Below are positions 42,048 to 52,967 of a DNA stretch of 64,000 nucleotides, in pieces. The notes beneath the pieces are model-generated. The model made no database searches. It saw only the letters and a list, made by a program, of their open reading frames with translations, and was not told where the DNA came from. A program made the position numbers and the translations under genes. The stretch spans positions 30,959,751-31,023,750 of the forward strand of contig CM020619.1 of the NCBI GenBank assembly GCA_009829735.1, read 5' to 3'. How positions within the stretch are numbered: the stretch's first letter is position 1; the number at the start of each line of letters is the position of its first letter. This DNA comes from Pyropia yezoensis. Its lineage: Eukaryota > Rhodophyta > Bangiophyceae > Bangiales > Bangiaceae.

Positions 42048-43790
42048 TCACCACTGCTCCCCCGGCATCACGTTGGGCACCGCGGACGTGACAAACGCGC
42101 GCCCCCCCGCGCCCGTCACGCCGGCCACCCGAAAGACCCCATTCCGAAAGGCGGTCCCCACCCCCCCCCGCTGCGTCTCGAGCCACCCCACCGCCCGGGA
42201 CGCGCGCATCACGGCGGCGGTTGGGGGCTTGCGCCGCGCCTCCACCGCCGCGAGCGCGGCGGGCAGGTCGCCACCGCCGCCGGCGCCGCCAATGGCCGCG
42301 ACCGCCGCCGCCACCGCGGCGGCGTCGACAATCGCCTGGTTGGCGCCCGCCCCCAGGAACGGAGGCAGCGCGTGGGCGGCGTCGCCAACGACGGTCACCC
42401 CCCCGGCAGACCAGCGCCGCAGCACCGGGTGGTAGTAGGTGGCTGTGTCGATGAAGCGGGTGCACTCGTCTGCGAGGCGGCGGGTGGTGGCGGGCATGCC
42501 CGCCGCCGCCAGCCGGGACCGCAGGTCGTTGCCAACAGCGTCGCCCGTGGCGGTGGCGTAGGCCACGTTCTCGCCCCCCACGCCGGTGCTGCCGGGGGAG
42601 GCAAAGGAGAGGACGAGCAGCCGCTCCCCGCCGCCCGCCCCGTACTGCAGCGCGTAGCCGCCGTCGCCGAACCACTGGCGCAGCACGCCGCCGCCGCCAC
42701 TGTCCGCCGCCGCGGCGCTGCCCGGGGGGGCAGGAGGGGCCACCCCAAACAGGCACCGGATGCCCGAGTAGATGGCCGTCCGGCGGCGGCGGCCGCCGCC
42801 GCCCCCACCGCCGCTGCCGCTGCCGCCGCCGTCGCCGCCGCCGCCGCCGGCCGTGGCATCCATAACCGCCCGCCGCACCACCGAGTTGACCCCATCCGCG
42901 CCCACCACCAGGTCGTACTCGGCGTCGCCGTCGGCGGGCTCCCCCCCCTCTGTGACCAGGCGGTAGGGCCCCCCCCCGACCAACCCCCCCCCCCCCCCCA
43001 CTGGCACCACCCCCCCCACCTTGACGCCCCGCACCACCCGCACCCGCCCATCCGCCCCCACCGCGTCGGCCAGCAGCTGCTGCAGCGTATCCCGCATGAC
43101 CGTCACCGCGTAGACCCCCCCGTCGGCGCCATCCACGAGCGTCGCCGCCGCCGCGGGCACCCGCCTCACCGTGGCCGCCACGTCCACGTCCAGCAGCACC
43201 CCCCCCCCCGCGGGCGACCCGTCGGCAACGCGCGCCACCACCCGCGCCAGCGGGTTGCCGACGCCCCGCACGTCCACACCCAGGGCGGCTAGCACCGCCG
43301 CGCCGGCGGTCAGGTTAAGGGCGCCCCCGAGGGCCGTGTCCAGGCCGGGGCGGGCGTCCACCAGCGTCAGCGCCTCGGTGCCCGTGCCGGGCGTGCGGAG
43401 CAGCGCGAGCGCCGTGGCCAGGCCCCCAATGCCGGCGCCGACAATCGCCACCCGCCGGGGCTTGCCGCCATTGCCGCCGCCACCCCTGTCGCTGCCACTG
43501 CCGCTGCCGACGCCGACGCCGCTGCTGTCGGCGGAGGGACGGCCGACGGCCATGGACACCACCCCACGCCGACGCCACGCCGCGGCGGCGGCAGCGCCGG
43601 CGGCGGCGGGGGGCAGGGGGAGGGCGGCGGGCGACCGCAGTGGCACGCCGCCCGCAGGGCGGCGGCGGACGCCACCAGCCGCGGCGGCGGCGGCACCGAC
43701 GGCGGGTGCCCAGGCGCAGCGGCGCACACCACGCGCCGTCAGCGGGGGAGGGGGGGGGGCAACCGCCCACGCGACCGCCACGCCCACCAT
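42048..43790 (-). CDS. FAD-dependent monooxygenase (PHBH/zeaxanthin epoxidase-like fold)
   Basis: The protein is 580 residues from the ATG at 43790, chosen because the Ala/Arg-rich N-terminus that follows looks like an organelle-targeting peptide; an in-frame ATG at 43973 also exists. The three flavoprotein hydroxylase signatures are clear: the FAD-binding VAIVGAGIGGLATAL (about 114-128), the DG motif DLVVGADGVNSVVRR, and the GD motif VTVVGDAAHALPPFLGAGANQA. A Gly/Ser-rich insert sits after the DG motif. This class uses NAD(P)H and oxygen to hydroxylate or epoxidise aromatic or isoprenoid substrates. Zeaxanthin epoxidase and many salicylate hydroxylase-like enzymes share the fold. The particular substrate cannot be inferred. 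If the N-terminus is a transit peptide, the site would be the plastid. Confidence 0.8.
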   Translation of the reverse strand: MVGVAVAWAVAPPPPPLTARGVRRCAWAPAVGAAAAAAGGVRRRPAGGVPLRSPAALPLPPAAAGAAAAAAWRRRGVVSMAVGRPSADSSGVGVGSGSGSDRGGGGNGGKPRRVAIVGAGIGGLATALALLRTPGTGTEALTLVDARPGLDTALGGALNLTAGAAVLAALGVDVRGVGNPLARVVARVADGSPAGGGVLLDVDVAATVRRVPAAAATLVDGADGGVYAVTVMRDTLQQLLADAVGADGRVRVVRGVKVGGVVPVGGGGGLVGGGPYRLVTEGGEPADGDAEYDLVVGADGVNSVVRRAVMDATAGGGGGDGGGSGSGGGGGGGRRRRTAIYSGIRCLFGVAPPAPPGSAAAADSGGGGVLRQWFGDGGYALQYGAGGGERLLVLSFASPGSTGVGGENVAYATATGDAVGNDLRSRLAAAGMPATTRRLADECTRFIDTATYYHPVLRRWSAGGVTVVGDAAHALPPFLGAGANQAIVDAAAVAAAVAAIGGAGGGGDLPAALAAVEARRKPPTAAVMRASRAVGWLETQRGGVGTAFRNGVFRVAGVTGAGGRAFVTSAVPNVMPGEQW

Positions 43791-46357
43791 GGGGAGGGGG
43801 CGGGTGAACGCAGAGGGCAAGGGGGGGCGGGGGGGAGGGGGGTTGGGTGAGGACGGCGTGGGAGGGGAAGGTGGATGTGGGTGGGGCGGGAAGTGCGTCG
43901 GCAGGGGCGAAAAAGAAGAGAAGGATAGTCGAAAGCGGATGAGGTCAAGTGGACCGTGGAACCTTCGGGCCACTGGACCTGCAGCTGTGGCCCGCCCACC
44001 GCCACCCAGATGTGTATCTAAGATCTAAATCTGTAGGCCCTCTCCCTGTCGAGCGGGGCCTCGCCCACTCGGGCATGCAAGGGCATCCCCGCACGCGGGA
44101 CTCCCCGCGGGGACCCTACAGCCGTGCAGCGGTGGCGGCGGTGCAGGTATGTACAGTACATGTACTTGCCCACGCCAAAAAAGAAAATAAAGGGCTGCGG
44201 CGACCCGTTTTTGGCGAGACACGGCCTTGCGGCCGTCGTCCGTGCCGCGGGGCGCGTCTCTGAGGGGGGGGGGCGCGACCGGGGGGGCGCGACCGGGGGG
44301 GCGGGACCGGCCGGCCGGGCCCCCCCACGACGACGACGGCGGCCGTCCCCGCGCGCGCAGCGGGGGCCGTGTCGACGGGACGGCGGCGTGGGGGACGGCG
44401 CACAGCGTGGCGGGCCGTCCATCCACAGCGGCGGCGGCGACGGGCGCGGGTGACGGCGCGGTGCGGGGGGCGGCTTGCGCCGGCCGCAAGCGGATAGGTG
44501 AGCGGGGGAGGGGGGGTCGCCAGCTGTTTCGCGGGTGTTTTACCGCGCCGGCGGCGGCGCGCGCCTCGGGCGCGTGTCGGCGCTGCCCGTCGCCCCACCG
44601 CCCTGGGTATACTGCGGTAGCCAGAGGCAAGAGTCGTCGGACGGTGCCGTCAAGGTGTGGCGCCCCATGGCCAGAGGGTTGGTTGGCGGCCACCCTCCGG
44701 CCTGTGCAACGCCCGTGCCTGCATGAAACAGGGAGGGGGGCGGTACCTACCCACGACACACACACGCTGGCCCGCCCGCCCGTGCGGGTTGTCCATGGCG
44801 GGCAGCCCGTCAGCGGGGAGATCCCCCCGGCTGTCGTGAGCAGGAGTTTCTTTTGGCCAAGACGAGAGTGGGGATACGCAGGAACTGGTTTCCCCTTTGG
44901 AGGCTTATGCGTGTGGGGTAGGGTGGGAGGCGCACAAGGCCAACCCCGGTGGCGTCCATCGGTGACCGTGGCGGTGTCCCGGGCGCCGCCCAGCGCGCGC
45001 CCCTCCTCCCGGTGTGAGAATACAAAACGTGCGCCCAACCATGAGCCAGGTCGGCGATGCTCCTGCTTGAATACCTCCCTCCGCATGGCATATGTACAGG
45101 GACATAACGTAAACCACACCCGGCTCGTACTGAGTGACCGCTGCCTTCCTGGCCAAGTCTTTTTCGCGCGACGGTTCAGACACAACCGACTGGTTGTGGC
45201 CCGCTACCCCACCCCCCCTCCTCCATGTCCCTTCAGCCCTGCTCCTCTTTTTTTCTCCGTTGTTCTGGCGGGTTCCGCGCGGAAAGGTCGGTGTACTGTC
45301 CTGTACAGACAGTACAGAACATATCCACGCCTGCCCTACAATGCTCTCCCGGTAGGCTTGGGTATCACGCGCCGCTCGTGATGTAAGATCATGTATCTTG
45401 CGTGATCTCATGTGTGATTTAGCGCGTGATCACACGTCACGCGCGGCCAGAAAACGCGTGATTGGGGACGTGATTAGGAGTTAAGTATACGACACAAATA
45501 CCACATCTAAATCTTTAGTGAGGTGTGTGGCCCGAATTGTATTTAGTGACTCGGCGCACCCGACGCCGGCGCCCATGTCACCGGCAGGCGTTTCGGTGCC
45601 AGCAGCGTGCGCCATAGCGCCCACCGGCAGGGATTGCAGCGGCGGTGGCGGCGGCGGCATGGGTGGAAGCGGCGTCAGCGGCGTCAGTGGCGGCGGTGGC
45701 GGCAGTGGTGGCCCTGAAAGCGGCGGAAGCAGCAGCGGCAGCGGCGGCGGCGACGGCACCGGTAGCGGTGAGCGCGACCGCGGGGGCGGCGACGCTGGCG
45801 GGCCGGAAGCGAAGGTCACCAGGTCACCCCCGGCGAGCAGCGGCCCCGTCGGAGGTGTGCTCCCGCTGCTGGCGCCCTCTCCACGTCCACGATGCCTTCG
45901 CCACCGATTGGGAACGAGGGTGTTTGCGGCAGCGGTAGCAGCTGCAGCGGAGGTGCTGGTGGCCGCAGCAGCATCAGTGGTGGTGGCGGTGGCGGCGGTG
46001 GTGGAGGTTGCGGGCTGTCGCGGTCGGCGTACCCCCTCCCTCCCGCGCCTCCCCACTGCCCTACATGCGCAGGCACTGAACGAGGGACTCGCCCTCCCCC
46101 TCCTTCCACCGCTCCCTCGCCGCCCCCCTCACCCCCGACGGGTGGGTGCTGTCCATCTCGGTGGGCCACGCGTGCCTTCTGTGGAGGTTCGGGTTGGCGC
46201 CCTTTGCGGCCGCCGCCGACTTGACCGCCGATTCCACCGCCGTCGAAGGCACCCTCATACTTGGTGTCGCGGGGCGAGAGTTCTCAGACGAGGTGGCAAT
46301 GGCCAGATACAGGGAGCTGCTGCGTCGCTGCGGCTCACAGGGGTCGGCCGATGGAAC
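43791..46357. other. Spacer with palindromes and CGTGAT cluster
   Basis: About 2.6 kb without a supported gene. Long frames here are low-complexity. It holds a TACAGTAC motif (44152-44159), an interrupted palindrome at 45292-45316, and six GTGAT motifs between 45377 and 45475. Plus-strand Gly/Ser codon runs (about 45640-46020) give no recognisable protein. Confidence 0.4.
45292..45316. repeat. Interrupted palindrome TGTACTGTC...GACAGTACA
   Basis: A 9-bp perfect inverted repeat (45292-45300 and 45308-45316) flanks CTGTACA. It shares the TAC(A/T)GTAC core with motifs at 10422, 38044 and 44152. Confidence 0.85.
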
Positions 46358-46928
46358 TGTAGCATCCCTGGCCCCGACTTGGCGCCGACCCGGGACTACA
46401 ACCAGAGGGCACCAGGTGCCAGAACACGCCCGCCGTGTGGTGATGGTTGGCGGCCGTGGCCCGTGCCCGGCACTGGGATGCGGTGGACTACGCTATCCAC
46501 ACGTGAGAGAGGGATTTCTGATGGGTTTTTGCATACTTGTGAGGGACTTGATTTGAGAGGATTTGAGTGTGAGATTAGTGAGTGGGAATAGAATTAGTAG
46601 TGATAGTGGCCCCCGACCTGACGAGGTTAGACTCGGGTCGGGGCCACTCGGGGTTATGGGGGGGCTACCTGGCCAACGTGCCGAGGCTGCCCCAGATGCA
46701 CGTTAAGAGGGACAGCGAGGCGCCCTTGGCCCGCGCCCTCAGGAAAAAGACAACTGCGTGTTTGCTTTCCTCTTCCCCGTGTGCACTACCGTACGTATCT
46801 GTTTGCTCTGCGAGCAGGCACGTGAGGCAACAGGCATACCATTCTCGTAGTTCCCCTTTCTGTGTTACCTGTCCCTTTCCCCCGAGGGATATTGACACGC
46901 GTCTGAGAGGATCGAGTTTTATACCACA
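46358..46928 (+). repeat. Element 1 5' LTR
   Basis: It begins TGTAGCATCCC, a start style common in Gypsy LTRs, and ends ACCACA just before the PBS. The left boundary is inferred from the TG...CA rule, because the partner LTR is outside the window. The bases before it (46353-46357, GGAAC) would be the target duplication. Confidence 0.6.
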
Positions 46929-46932
46929 TATT

Positions 46933-46949
46933 TGGTGGAGCAGCAGGGG
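46933..46949 (+). other. Element 1 primer-binding site
   Basis: TGGTGGAGCAGCAGGGG lies four bases after the LTR. TGG at the start is complementary to a tRNA CCA end. The site resembles, but is not identical to, the PBS of element 2. Confidence 0.6.
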
Positions 46950-47139
46950 ATTGTCGGAGTGTTTGAGAAGAGACATTTGGAGCAGCGGTTGGGTTGTCCC
47001 TGTTCTGTCTTTTTCTGTGGTTTGGGAATTATTTGCACACGTTCACGGGAATCCCATTCCTGGCTCTCCAACCCCTCTCTTGTGGTCTTGCGATCTTTGG
47101 ACACGCAGGCAACTGGACTGTGGCTGTCAAGAGACCAAC

Positions 47140-48900
47140 ATGGCTACCCTCCCTGGCACGACGGTGCCCGAAGGGGTAGACCCCGCGTCCCTTGACGCAT
47201 CCCTGGTCACCGCGGGGGACGGTGCCCAACCCGGCGTTCTCCCTACGGGTGAAGCAGACCTGGGTGTGACATCCGGTAGCGGACTGGAGTCTACAGGCGG
47301 CCAAGCACCTCCTGCTCCCGTTCCTGCGGCTGTTCCTCCTGTGGGAGCTACCCCGGGGTCAACGGCGTTTGAGTCCGCTCGCAGCAGACGTCTCCCTCCT
47401 GTCGGTTCTACTCCTCAACCTCCAGGGATAGCCCCTGGTGTGTTTACTCCTGGACCCACACATGGCAGCTGGGTGTATACACCTCTTCCTGTGGGCACTA
47501 GCAGTGCCAGAGGCACCGCTGTGACTGGTTCCACGGGTCTCCCTGAGACCTCGACTCCTGGGACCGGCCAAGCTTTTCCTCCCCTTGCATCCTATGGGGC
47601 GGGGAGCTCTAAGACCGGTAACCGGAGCAGCCGGAGGCGTCGGCGTCGTCGCCGTCGCTCTAGAACCAGCGAGACCAGTTCCTCCAGCTCTGAGGAGGGA
47701 TATGACTGGGATGCATCTCCCGGTCTCACCCGGCGCAGGCTAGTCGAGTTTGACTTCCCTGCCCACCAAGTGGGAGATGCCACCCTGAACAAGGTCGCGT
47801 ATTGGGGTAACTACCGGCTGGAGAACCAAGACCAAGGTTACACCCGGAAGATGGCCAAGAAGATGGCATCCCTGAACCGGCGAATGCAGCCGAGCTTCGG
47901 GGGACATCCTAAGTTTTCCGGGAAGCGACCGGCGCTTATCTTTGCCTTCCTGCGCCGGTTTGTCAAGGCATGCAATGACAACGATGTGTCCGAGGGCAAG
48001 GCTCTCTACCTCCTGGATAACTTCATGACCGGAGAAGCGGAACAGCGGTTTGCACAGGTTCTACCAGACTCTGCCGGACACATTGTCGGGCGTACCGTTG
48101 GGAGTTATCCGGAGGCGGTCAACTGGCTCCTGTCCAACTACGCTGACGCGGACTCCCTGCGTAAAGCAGTCGGCAGGCTGAACCGGGCAACCATGGAGAG
48201 ACAAGAGACTCCAGAGGCCTTCGCCCGTCGTGTCCGGGAGATGAGCGAGGCTTGTGGCAACGTTTACCCTGAGGACAGGCTCAAGATGATCTTCTCGGAA
48301 GGGCTTCCTGAATATCTTCAAGTGGATGAGGAGATCTACAACCAGGAACATCAAGAACATACCTTCCAGCAGTTGATGGCCTACACCCAGGGCAAGTACC
48401 GGCAAGCCAAGGCCCTCCAAGCTCCCATAGTATCAACTCCCAAGCCGCTGTCGCGAGTTCGTCCCGGACCCGACAGGTATAAGGGAGGTGATAGCCCTGT
48501 ACCGGTACTCGCAGTTGGCGAGGCCTCACCCGTGGGGTCAGGGGACAAGTAAGGCGGCTTCGTTTCTAAGGTGCAACCTTCCCTGGTCGCCCCCAAGCAG
48601 GTCAAGAACCAGCGGTTCCGGTCTTGCTGGCTGTGCCAGAAGGAGGACCACATGTCCTACCAGTGCCCGACCATTCCCAAGGATCTCCAGGAGAAACTCA
48701 AGCGTCAAGGACGGGTGTTTGCAAAGGCGGTCAACTGGGCTGACCGGCGAGCACCCTCCAAGATGGACAAGGCACAGGTACACGCAATCCGAGTGGCAAC
48801 CTTACAAAGCATCACGGAGGCTCTGGCAAGGGAAGCTCCTACGGACTTTGACCTGGAGACCGAAACCTCTAAGGACTCCTCGGACCCGGGAAACGAGTAG
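47140..48900 (+). pseudogene. Element 1 Gag, with in-frame TAA before the zinc knuckle
   Basis: The ATG at 47140 starts a Pro/Ser/Thr-rich N-terminus, then an Arg/Ser-rich stretch and a helical capsid-like core (about 47800-48410) similar to Gag of element 2 (FLRRFVKACNDNDVSEGKA versus FLRKFAKACDDNDVSEAEA). A TAA at 48550-48552 stops it after 470 residues. The same frame then continues through a CCHC zinc knuckle (CWLCQKEDHMSYQC, about 48625-48666) to TAG at 48898-48900. Capsid and nucleocapsid are therefore separated by one nonsense codon, which makes this copy probably defective unless the stop is read through. GGGAAAC sits just before the final TAG. Confidence 0.75.
48888..48900 (+). promoter_or_regulatory. 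Element 1 -1 ribosomal frameshift site
   Basis: GGGAAAC at 48888-48894 is read G GGA AAC in the gag frame, followed by GAG TAG. A -1 slip opens the protease frame, which is free of stops from here to the insertion point. Site and spacing match element 2. Confidence 0.65.
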
Positions 48901-49510
48901 GGCAGGCGCTCTCCCCAAGTGTCTTCCCGAACCTCCAACGGCAGGGTACTTCTACCCGATCTCCCCTTGCGTGCCGGGAGAAAGGACGGCAGTTACCTGC
49001 TCAACTGGTAGCCGCCTGGACACCCTGTTTGTTCAAGGGGACCTTGCTCGTCCTGCGTAAGGAAAACCTCAAGATTAATGCTCGTATGCGTGTGGGGGAT
49101 AGCCTCCCCCAAGCTGTTACGCCGGTGGTTGACATGGGAGCCGGACCAAGCGTCATCACTGAGAACCTGTTACCTCCGGGCAGGCGTCGACTTGCCTGGA
49201 GAGCGCCTACCAAAACCCACATTGTCGACGCATCAGGTCGAACCCTACGACCGCTGGGCCGCCTTCCCGTCGCCATCTATGTCAACAATGAACCAATGCT
49301 TTTTCCCTTTCTAGTAGTCAAGACCCTATCAGTCCCCCTTATCCTAGGCTGGGACTTCCAGAAGCAGCATGTCAAGAGCATCCTACCCGGAGAAGGGAAG
49401 GTGCAGTTCAACCATGGGTTTGTGTCACCGGTATTGGAGCATCTGGACGCCAGGGTTCGTGTAGCCAAGAACAAGAGGGAACGCATCCCACCCTCTACCT
49501 TGACTCTCTT
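48888..49510 (+). CDS. Element 1 protease region (5' part of pol, cut by insertion)
   Basis: The reading frame is -1 relative to gag. The aspartic protease active-site motif is PVVDMGAGPSVI (about 49120-49155), where the usual Asp-Thr/Ser-Gly is Asp-Met-Gly. The flap-side motif PLILGWDFQKQH follows at about 49336-49371. The Thr/Ser to Met change could impair activity. The frame is split at 49510 by element 2 and continues at 63688. Confidence 0.7.
49506..49510. repeat. Target site duplication, left copy (CTCTT)
   Basis: CTCTT here and at 63688-63692 flanks element 2 exactly. Five bases is the usual Ty3/Gypsy duplication length. Confidence 0.95.
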
Positions 49511-50049
49511 TGTAGCAGTACTCCCAAGCACCAACCCCGAGTCAGGGAAGGAAGAGGAGTATTGCCGATATCCCAACTTGGGACACCGGAAGCAAGCACC
49601 TCCACACAGCCGAACACGGAACTTGCGTGTGGTGAGCGGGTCCACTCACCAAGGCACGAACAAGATGTGTCGGAGCCAGACGGTGTTTTCTTGCTTGGCC
49701 AGCCAAGGTGGGCCCTCCCCGCCTTGCTGTCCCTCCTTATCAACCCTCCTCACACGCTCACGCAACCCCTCAAAACACTCAGAAAATGAACCCTCAAACA
49801 AACCAATCATATCACTCCACATGCAAAGAACTCAAAGCGTAGAAATCCGTCTGGCTCCCGTGCAAAAATCCCAAGAAACAAATACCAGCAGCATTACCCT
49901 GCTCTAGTATGTCGGAAGTCCTAGTCGAATTTCCGTCCAGAAGTCAGAAGTTTCACCATCGTGGGTCGGGTGTATTTCGACTTCCGGTCAGGTCCACTTG
50001 ACCCGAATCTTCAAAGTATTGGTACCGAATTCCGGCCCAATCTCCCACA
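49511..50049 (-). repeat. Element 2 3' LTR
   Basis: 539 bp, TG...CA ends in both orientations (TGTAGCAGTAC...CTCCCACA on the plus strand). Identical by eye to 63149-63687. Confidence 0.95.
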
Positions 50050-50062
50050 TTTCCCCCTTCTC
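50050..50062 (-). other. Element 2 polypurine tract
   Basis: GAGAAGGGGGAAA on the minus strand directly abuts the 3' LTR. It is the plus-strand DNA primer site for reverse transcription. Confidence 0.9.
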
Positions 50063-51051
50063 AAAAGTCCAGCCGTCCCGGTGGACGTCCAATCAGCGCG
50101 AGTCGCAGTGACCGGGAGAGGAGGATGCAATTCCCGAGTTGAGATGCAAAGTACGGTGCATCGCTGGCGTCTAGCGTGCACCAGGGTTACGCCGGGGTTG
50201 CACTCGCGTCCGGCGGGGCCCTCCGGGAGAGGCAGTCCCTCTCCGTGGGGTGCGCTCTCTGCCCTGACACTGGGTAGAGGAGCCCCCTCCACGCGAAACA
50301 GGTGTGGGGGAAAGTCGTCCCCCACCTGGTCAGGGTGCTCCACGGGTGGACTCACGTGTGGGTGAGCCCCCTAACCTGGGTGTCGGCGTACCTCCGCCAC
50401 ACCCCCTGCCCCTCAACTGGAGGAGTAGGGCGTCGACGTTCTCACTCGGAACGTCGACCTGCACCTGCCCCTTCAGTTGGGGTACGGTTGCTCTCGGGGG
50501 GTCGGGTTGTGTCCCCCCCTTCAGCTCGATCCACCCCCAGCTGGCTCTCTGCGGGGTGTTCCTCACTCCTCCCCTCCCTTTCTAGTCAGGGTTGAGGGGT
50601 GTGCGCACCCCGAGTTGGGGGTGTTGCACTCGGTCGCCGGCGGTGGGACTCGGCCGCCGGTGCGGGGTCTTCTCTCCCCTTCGTGTGTGCGGGCGGGTGT
50701 GTGCCTTCCCGCCGCTGCTCCCTCGCGTCGGCGGGTCTGTCTCTTCCCGCCGTGCGGTTGGTGTCGTTGGTTGGGGTGGTGTCTTCCCCCTTCCGCCCCT
50801 GTGTCGGGCGTCTTCGTTGTCGGTGGGGGCGTGGGTTGTGTTCCCCCCCTTTGTCCTCGTTGGCGGGGTTGTGTCTTCCCCGCGCTGCCCCTTGTGTCGG
50901 GCTTCTTCGTTGTCGGTGGGGGGTGTGGGTCGTGTCCCCCCCCCTTGCTCTACCTCACCGAGTCGGTCAAGGTTGGTTGTCGTCGGAGGGGGAGCGGGTC
51001 GTGTCCCCCCCCGTGCTCAACCTCACCGAGTCGGTCAAGGTTGGTCGCGTG
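50063..51051 (+). promoter_or_regulatory. Leader of antisense ORF, with internal repeats
   Basis: About 990 bp between the polypurine tract and the antisense ORF start. The right half (50760-51040) has imperfect repeats: GTGTCGGGCGTCTTCGTTGTCGG recurs about 95 bp later, and CACCGAGTCGGTCAAGGTTGG occurs twice. No other gene is supported. It presumably carries a promoter for plus-strand transcription, though none is recognisable. Confidence 0.4.
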
Positions 51052-52967
51052 ATGGCGGGTGAGCCGAGTCGGCCTTTGTCCCCGTCTCCGACGTCTCTGT
51101 CGGACAAGCGACGGACGGGAGAGGAGGCCCTCGGGACTGAGGAGTCTCTCAGCCGGGGGTCGGCCATGGAGACGACTCGTCCCGGGCGAGGGTCGGAGGC
51201 GGCCGCCTCAGCCGTCCCCGCCCCATCACCTCCTACTGCCCCCTCGGCCGTGGTCCCACCGGGGGATGGGTCTTCCAACCCGGTGGCGGAAGGGGATGTG
51301 ACTCCCATCCCCCGCCTTCCTGAGTCACGGCTGCTACTCCCGCCGCGGCCCCGTCCTCCTATGGGGCCCCGAGCCTGGGCGCCTCCCAAGTCAGTCGGGG
51401 AGCTTCCCGACTGCAAGCTCAAGGATGTCTACTTGATCATCCCCGAGCCACGGCGGACCGACGTATGGTACCGCCGGACTCGTCGGTACCCCAACCAGGT
51501 GACTCTACCTGATGGGGTGGTCTGCGACCTACCAGCGCTACTCTGCCTGGCGGACGCGCCTGAAGTCCAGGCGTTGTCAACCTCCCTCGCCTTGGGGTCG
51601 GGCGACAAGGAGATCGACGACACCCACGCGGTTGTGTCTACCGAGTGGTGTGCCCTTCCCCGTCCCTACCTGGGCGGAGAGGACGCCCACGCCCAACACG
51701 GCGTGGTGCGAGAGGAGTTCCGACTCCGGGGCTCCTCGGGCTTCCTCATCCACGGGTCGCGGGTGGAGTTCACCCACGTACCTCTCGAGGAGCGTGAGCA
51801 CCAGTACCCTTTTCTCCCAGGGTGGTGGGAGACAGTGGAGGTACCTTGTGGGTTTCCGGCTCGGATCCCCCTCCTCGTTGCCTACTTTGGCTCCGTGCTA
51901 CGCTCCAGCTCGGAGGGTAACCGGGTCTTCGCCTACCTCGCCACGCACTGGGTGGTCGTGGTGACTCGGGGCTGGTACTCCGATGTAGTCCATCGGGGTT
52001 ACCTGTGGCACCTCCCACCGGCTCTGGTGGAGGGTATGGAAACCCTTGGCTTCCACTGGTTAGCCTTGGGCGCGGGGGACCTGGCTCCGTTCCTCCTTAA
52101 GGGTATGGTCACCCTGCACAATCGACTCGATTGGGCGCAGCTGGAACCCTTCCTCCGCCGCAACAAGCGTCCAGAGCCGGGGTTGGAGAGTGAGCCACCC
52201 CGGGAGTTCGTCCATGTCACCCATACTCTGGTGCAGGGACAGCTGTTCTTGCGTGAGGGGTTGGGGGACTCTTCCCTTCCCTACGCAGAGGGGGTTACTC
52301 CCTCTACGTCGCCCCCTGGCTCTGGGTGGGCGACATCATCGGCGACGACTCGTCGTGGTGCTCATCGAGGAGCCCCTCGAAGCCGCGGGCGAGCTGTGCC
52401 GACGACTTCCCCGCGGGTCGCGACTCCGACCTCGGGGGGTGTGGAGCCGACTCAGGCTCCACCCTTCCAGTTCCTCGAGCCCTTCCCCGACGTGGCGTTG
52501 GGTTCGCTACGGGTCCGAACTCCGGTACCCATGCCGATTGCGCGTGGCGTTGGCGAGATGCTTCCCAACTTGGGAGCCATCATGTATGACGCCACGGTGG
52601 AGGCCTCACTCGTGGCCTCCCTTGACACGTTGGCTTGGGTCACCCGGCGTGTCAGTCACTTCCTCGCGTCGGGCGACTCAGCCACGGCGCGACAGTCATT
52701 GGCAGCTGAGGTCACTCGCCTCGCGGTTGGACACGAGTTTGTCCAACGGCTGCTGTCGACTCAGCAGCAGCTTCCGCGTCACGGAGGGAGTACCTCCGGA
52801 CATCTATCTTACGACGGGGATGGGTCCGCGAGTCGGCGGGCCCCTCCCAGTGCTTCCACTCCGGGGCCCTCCGAGTGGGTTACGCCCCTCCGCTACCGGC
52901 CTACGACCCTGGGGGTTCGTGGTCGGGCGGTCCCTATAGTGGTGGGGGTGGCCATATGGAACGCTAG
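51052..52967 (+). CDS. Antisense ORF of element 2, unknown protein (about 638 residues)
   Basis: The ATG at 51052 opens a frame that stays open past 52860. With one C added near 52870, as in the other copy, it ends at TAG 52965-52967, giving about 638 residues. It lies between the end of pol and the 3' LTR, on the strand opposite to gag and pol. Residues 1-120 are Ser/Pro/Gly-rich. About 135-430 looks globular, with many Trp, Tyr and charged residues (DVWYRRTRRYPNQV, VVTRGWYSDVVHRGYLWHL, FHWLALGAGDLAPFLLKGM). About 500-580 is helical (VSHFLASGDSATARQSLAAE), and the tail is Gly-rich, ending HMER. It does not overlap pol if pol stops at 53096, so it is not a shadow frame. I recognise no family. 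Antisense ORFs at this position are known in some plant Gypsy elements. Confidence 0.6.

Noticed and set aside
44025..45185. Minus-strand frame of about 390 codons
   Set aside because: Pro/Arg-rich, no motif, and crosses TACAGTAC palindromes typical of spacers.
45518..46591. Plus-strand frame of about 360 codons
   Set aside because: Mostly Gly/Ser then Arg/Pro composition, runs into the LTR of element 1, no recognisable domain.
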